DNA of 20,997 bases from positions 1 through 20,997 of the forward strand of contig MU621339.1 in the NCBI GenBank assembly GCA_025399215.1, in the 5' to 3' direction. The notes under the pieces are model-generated. The model saw only the letters and a program-made list of their open reading frames with translations. It ran no database searches and was not told the origin of the DNA. This DNA comes from Globomyces pollinis-pini. Its lineage: Eukaryota > Chytridiomycota > Chytridiomycetes > Rhizophydiales > Globomycetaceae. This document shows, one piece after another, positions 18,687 to 20,997 of the stretch. Made by a program: the position numbers and the translations under genes. Numbering within the stretch: the stretch's first letter is position 1; each line of letters begins with the position of its first letter.

Positions 18687-19041
18687 ATTATTCCATACTT
18701 CCATGAGAGTCTTTTGTTGTTGATTGAGATAGTTTTTTCACTTCCTTATGTTACATTTAGTGTTTATAGTGCATCACATTCATAGAAGAAACAAACATAT
18801 CCTATCAATGCTTGTTAAAATCAAACTGTTCGGACCATGTTAAACCTGATATGCAAAGAAGTTGATAGCCACTGGAAGAAATTGAGTTTTGATGCAATAA
18901 TGATTGTAACAGTTTATGGTAAGTATTTTCAACCGCTTTGGCAATATGGTCGCAAAACGCGTAATTTTTACCTAGGGAGCAGAGAAGACAATAGAGCAGT
19001 TATGTAGGGTATATGCACATCATTAGTTCCGTATTCGAAAG
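18686..19041. other. Downstream of TIM54, with a possible orphan exon
   Basis: ATG at 18837 opens a frame MLNLICKEVDSHWKKLSFD...IVTVYG that meets a strong GTAAGT donor at 18921. A 57-nt intron to CTAG at 18977 would add GSREDNRAV before a stop or a further intron. This upstream part cannot be joined in frame to the exon at 19096-19316. It may be a gene relic or a gene whose structure I cannot resolve. Confidence 0.25.
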
Positions 19042-19316
19042 ATGTATGATCCCGTACACGGTATTCTACTAGCGAATGGCTATGCCATTTTTTAGATATC
19101 AGTATAGATGCAACCAATGTTTCCTCATTCGAGCAGTTTGCGAAGGTTTTATATAAAAGTAAATTTTATTTCGTATTCTTCCAACATCGTGAACATCATG
19201 TTCAAGTTATACAATCTATTCTAACTTCCTGTTATCAAAATCAATCAATACTTATTAATTCATTTGAAAAGATTGTTGATGAATCGAATGATAATGGCTC
19301 CCACCCTACGGAATGA
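19042..19316 (+). CDS. Possible small two-exon protein or gene remnant
   Basis: The exon at 19096-19316 reads convincingly as protein (DISIDATNVSSFEQFAKVLY, FYFVFFQHREHHVQVIQSIL, ending SHPTE). It can be joined to ATG 19042 (MYDPVH) through a 35-nt GTATTC...TTTTTTAG intron at 19061-19095, giving 79 aa. Without splicing the frame breaks at a T6 run, so a one-base change is an alternative explanation. Upstream open blocks (18837-19000) look related but end out of frame. The product is unknown. Splice consensus and length match the local introns, which favours a gene, but no family supports it. Confidence 0.35.
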
Positions 19317-19470
19317 ATTTAGGAACTTAACAAAGACACTGTTCAAAACCTTAAGAAATAATTTCGCTTTGCAAAGCCAGAAATCCCTGTACGGTTTGAT
19401 TGCAACGTCCTTCTATGAACAAGAATAAGATTAATTCATTGAGAAAAGATTCTTAAAAAATCAAAAACCC

Positions 19471-19500
19471 CATCAATCCGTTTTGAGTGTGTGAAACGGT
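19471..19500 (+). repeat. 30-nt direct repeat, copy 1
   Basis: CATCAATCCGTTTTGAGTGT followed by GTGAAACGGT. It matches copy 2 at 19671 at about 25 of 30 positions. CCGTTT and AAACGG within it form a 6-bp inverted repeat around a 10-nt loop. Confidence 0.6.
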
Positions 19501-19670
19501 CTTATTGAACTTTAAAAGCTAATAAAACCTACGACAAGAATTTCAGGCCATAACGGTTTCTTTGTGGAAAACTAAGACTGTTACTAGTACATTATGCTCG
19601 AAGCACTTTGATCAGAAGAGAATGTCCTTCTCCCTATTATTGAATTTATTTAAATGACACACAAAGGAGC

Positions 19671-19700
19671 CATCCATCCGTTTTGAGTATATGAAACGAA
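19671..19700 (+). repeat. 30-nt direct repeat, copy 2
   Basis: CATCCATCCGTTTTGAGTAT followed by ATGAAACGAA, exactly 200 bp after copy 1. The inner inverted repeat is one pair shorter (CGTTT/AAACG). Confidence 0.6.
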
Positions 19701-19978
19701 CCTGTTACACGAATATAAAACACTTTTACTTGTCCGGTACAATATATGTACGTCCACTTCCCTCCAGTACCTTAATAGTTGAGCTTTTATAACGTTTAGA
19801 TTTAAATTTTAGAATAAAATCCGTTTTAAAATAAGATAATGGTGGGGGTATGCTTGGTGTTGAATATCTGGGTTAGGGTTATGAACGTGCCAAGTGGAAT
19901 GCTATATGCGTAGATAAAATGGGGCGTTCCATCATTGTTTAGGGCTTGCCCGTCTTCTTCTTCTAATGGAAATCTAAT

Positions 19979-19980
19979 AC

Positions 19981-20011
<31 letters not shown>
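19979..20011. repeat. TA dinucleotide microsatellite
   Basis: An almost pure TA tract of about 33 nt with one interruption (TTA). Its length is likely to vary between strains. Confidence 0.9.
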
Positions 20012-20016
20012 GGGGC

Positions 20017-20034
20017 AAAAAGTGCCACCCCCAA
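20017..20034 (+). repeat. GCCACCCCC direct repeat, copy 1
   Basis: AAAAAGTGCCACCCCCAA. It matches copy 2, which starts at 20091, with one mismatch. Confidence 0.55.
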
Positions 20035-20090
20035 AGTAGTAGGTAAAATGGAATTTGTTCATTTGGTGATAAAAATCAATATTAAATGAT

Positions 20091-20108
20091 AAAAATTGCC
20101 ACCCCCAA
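20091..20108 (+). repeat. GCCACCCCC direct repeat, copy 2
   Basis: AAAAATTGCCACCCCCAA, 74 bp after copy 1. The intervening DNA holds two TGATAAAAAT copies. Confidence 0.55.
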
Positions 20109-20254
20109 TATGGTGGTGAAGGAAGGGACTTAGGGGAAAAACTCTTTTAACACCAAGTCACTCAGAAACCTATATATTCTTTTATTTGCAGTTAAATTAT
20201 TCAATATAGTGTTTTACAAGCTCTAACCCTCTAATGGCAGCGCCATTGCTTGCT

Positions 20255-20835
20255 TTAACTGCACAAATTTAATGTGCCAGAAATTGGAACAATTGCCTTA
20301 TGTAAGAATCTTTCTTGTGCAAGCCATTTTGCTAATGGCTTGCCATTCTTACTTGTACTTACTATCCTCTTGTGCAACTTGAACCGGCTGGGGGTTTTCT
20401 TTCTGTAACAGTTGTCACACAAATCAAATTTGTCTGCAATGGTTTTTAAGACTTTTGCAGTTATCGTGTGGCACAAAAGACATTGTCTTATCGGTTCCAT
20501 ATACCATTCGGGAATAAAGTTTGGTTCGAAAGACCAATTTTCGAAAGGTTGTGGGATGAGTGGAACGAAACGGGTGGGCTTTTGAGATGTCATATCAGTA
20601 ATCGATTGCCTTTCGCGGAATGTAACATCTGGCGGAGGTTTTAATTTCCTTTTTTTAACAGTTCTGGTTCCATTTTTATCAGTAATTGTTTCTTTTTTAA
20701 CTTGATGTTTGAAGGTCATCAAATTTGTCCAAAGAGTGTTACAAGCCGAGCAGACATGATTTTGGCCAACATTAGTATAAACCTTTCGTTCTCCATTTTG
20801 TAAGTAGTTTGGGCATTCAAACGCGATACTTAACC
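20255..20835 (-). CDS. GATA-like zinc-finger protein, 5' end unresolved
   Basis: The frame ends at TAA 20255 and is open back to about 20872 with no ATG before residue L-MTFKHQ. A first exon must lie upstream or outside the window. A plausible acceptor (TTATCCCATAG) ends at 20836. The product has C-x2-C-x17-C-x2-C (CLLCHTIT...FDLCDNC), exactly GATA-factor spacing, followed by a basic stretch (YRKKTPSRFKLHKR) as in GATA DNA-binding domains. It lacks the usual Trp and TPLWR signature. An upstream half-motif (FECPN...VCSACNTLWTN) suggests a second finger whose first Cys may be in the missing exon. It is possibly a transcription factor. The Cys pattern is seen directly; the function is inferred. 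Confidence 0.55.
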
Positions 20836-20914
20836 CTATGGGATAATAAGAGACTTTAACAAATAAAGTTAAAGAAACAGTTCATTTAGCTGGTTTAAAG
20901 TCTGCTTTTAACCG

Positions 20915-20932
20915 AAGTAACATATGTTACTT
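20915..20932. repeat. 18-bp perfect palindrome
   Basis: AAGTAACATATGTTACTT is identical to its reverse complement. It lies upstream of, or within an intron of, the zinc-finger gene, and is a possible dimeric protein-binding site. Confidence 0.6.
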
Positions 20933-20997
20933 TTTACACGGTCACTCCCAATCCTATGGAAAACAAAAGCTTCAATTTCACATAGGAATTCAAAAAA

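Larger units (their letters stand above)
19317..20254. other. Gene-poor AT-rich stretch with short repeats and a microsatellite
   Basis: About 940 bp with no supported coding frame. It contains two copies of a 30-nt repeat exactly 200 bp apart, a TA microsatellite, and two GCCACCCCC repeats with a GGTGGGGG in the opposite sense at 19841. The one long minus-strand frame crosses the microsatellite (IYIYIYI) and is probably not a gene. Confidence 0.5.

Noticed and set aside
19870..19881. GGGTTAGGGTTA, two telomere-type repeats
   Set aside because: Only two units, flanked by ordinary sequence; too short for an interstitial telomere.
19826..20062. 78-codon minus-strand frame
   Set aside because: It runs through the TA microsatellite (IYIYIYI) and lacks any protein-like conservation pattern.

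Overview
The window looks like nuclear DNA of an early-diverging fungus. It is AT-rich and gene-dense, uses standard stop codons, and carries many very short spliceosomal introns. Several genes point to fungi or close relatives: TIM54, a tandem-half ABCG transporter of the YOL075C type, a fungal-style AVT3 with a long N-terminal tail, and PEX14. The species cannot be named from the sequence alone.

Layout from left to right: the 5' end of an unknown minus-strand gene (1-108); a poorly resolved plus-strand gene (139 to about 788); ORC4 (minus, 989-2594); a full-length ABCG transporter (plus, 3128-7261, 13 exons); a possible 58-residue protein (plus, 7774-7950); AVT3 (minus, 8070-10542); LAMTOR1/Ragulator p18 (plus, 10713-11156); an intronless F-box/LRR gene (minus, 11473-13395); a 52-residue spliced protein (plus, 13614-13830); a divergent G-protein alpha subunit (plus, 13943-15148); DENR/Tma22 (minus, 15354-16012); PEX14 (plus, 16057-17501); TIM54 (plus, 17670-18685). 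A gene-poor stretch follows with a doubtful small gene, short direct repeats and a TA microsatellite. The window closes with a GATA-like zinc-finger protein whose 5' end is unresolved (minus, 20255 to about 20835).

I rebuilt 33 introns in eight recognisable genes. All are 24-35 nt (mean about 29), all start GTA and end AG, and each rebuilt gene is an exact multiple of three. Only 5 of the 33 have a length divisible by three, and four of those five carry an in-frame stop if retained. That pattern fits selection for detecting unspliced transcripts.

Most genes are housekeeping: replication origin licensing, translation re-initiation, peroxisome import and mitochondrial inner-membrane import. 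The most interesting biology is (1) a G-alpha subunit with a natural Gln-to-Leu change in switch II and no MGC lipidation signal, (2) a vacuolar amino-acid transporter head-to-head with the Ragulator membrane anchor, a plausible nutrient-TORC1 pair, and (3) one intron at the same codon and phase in both halves of the ABC transporter.
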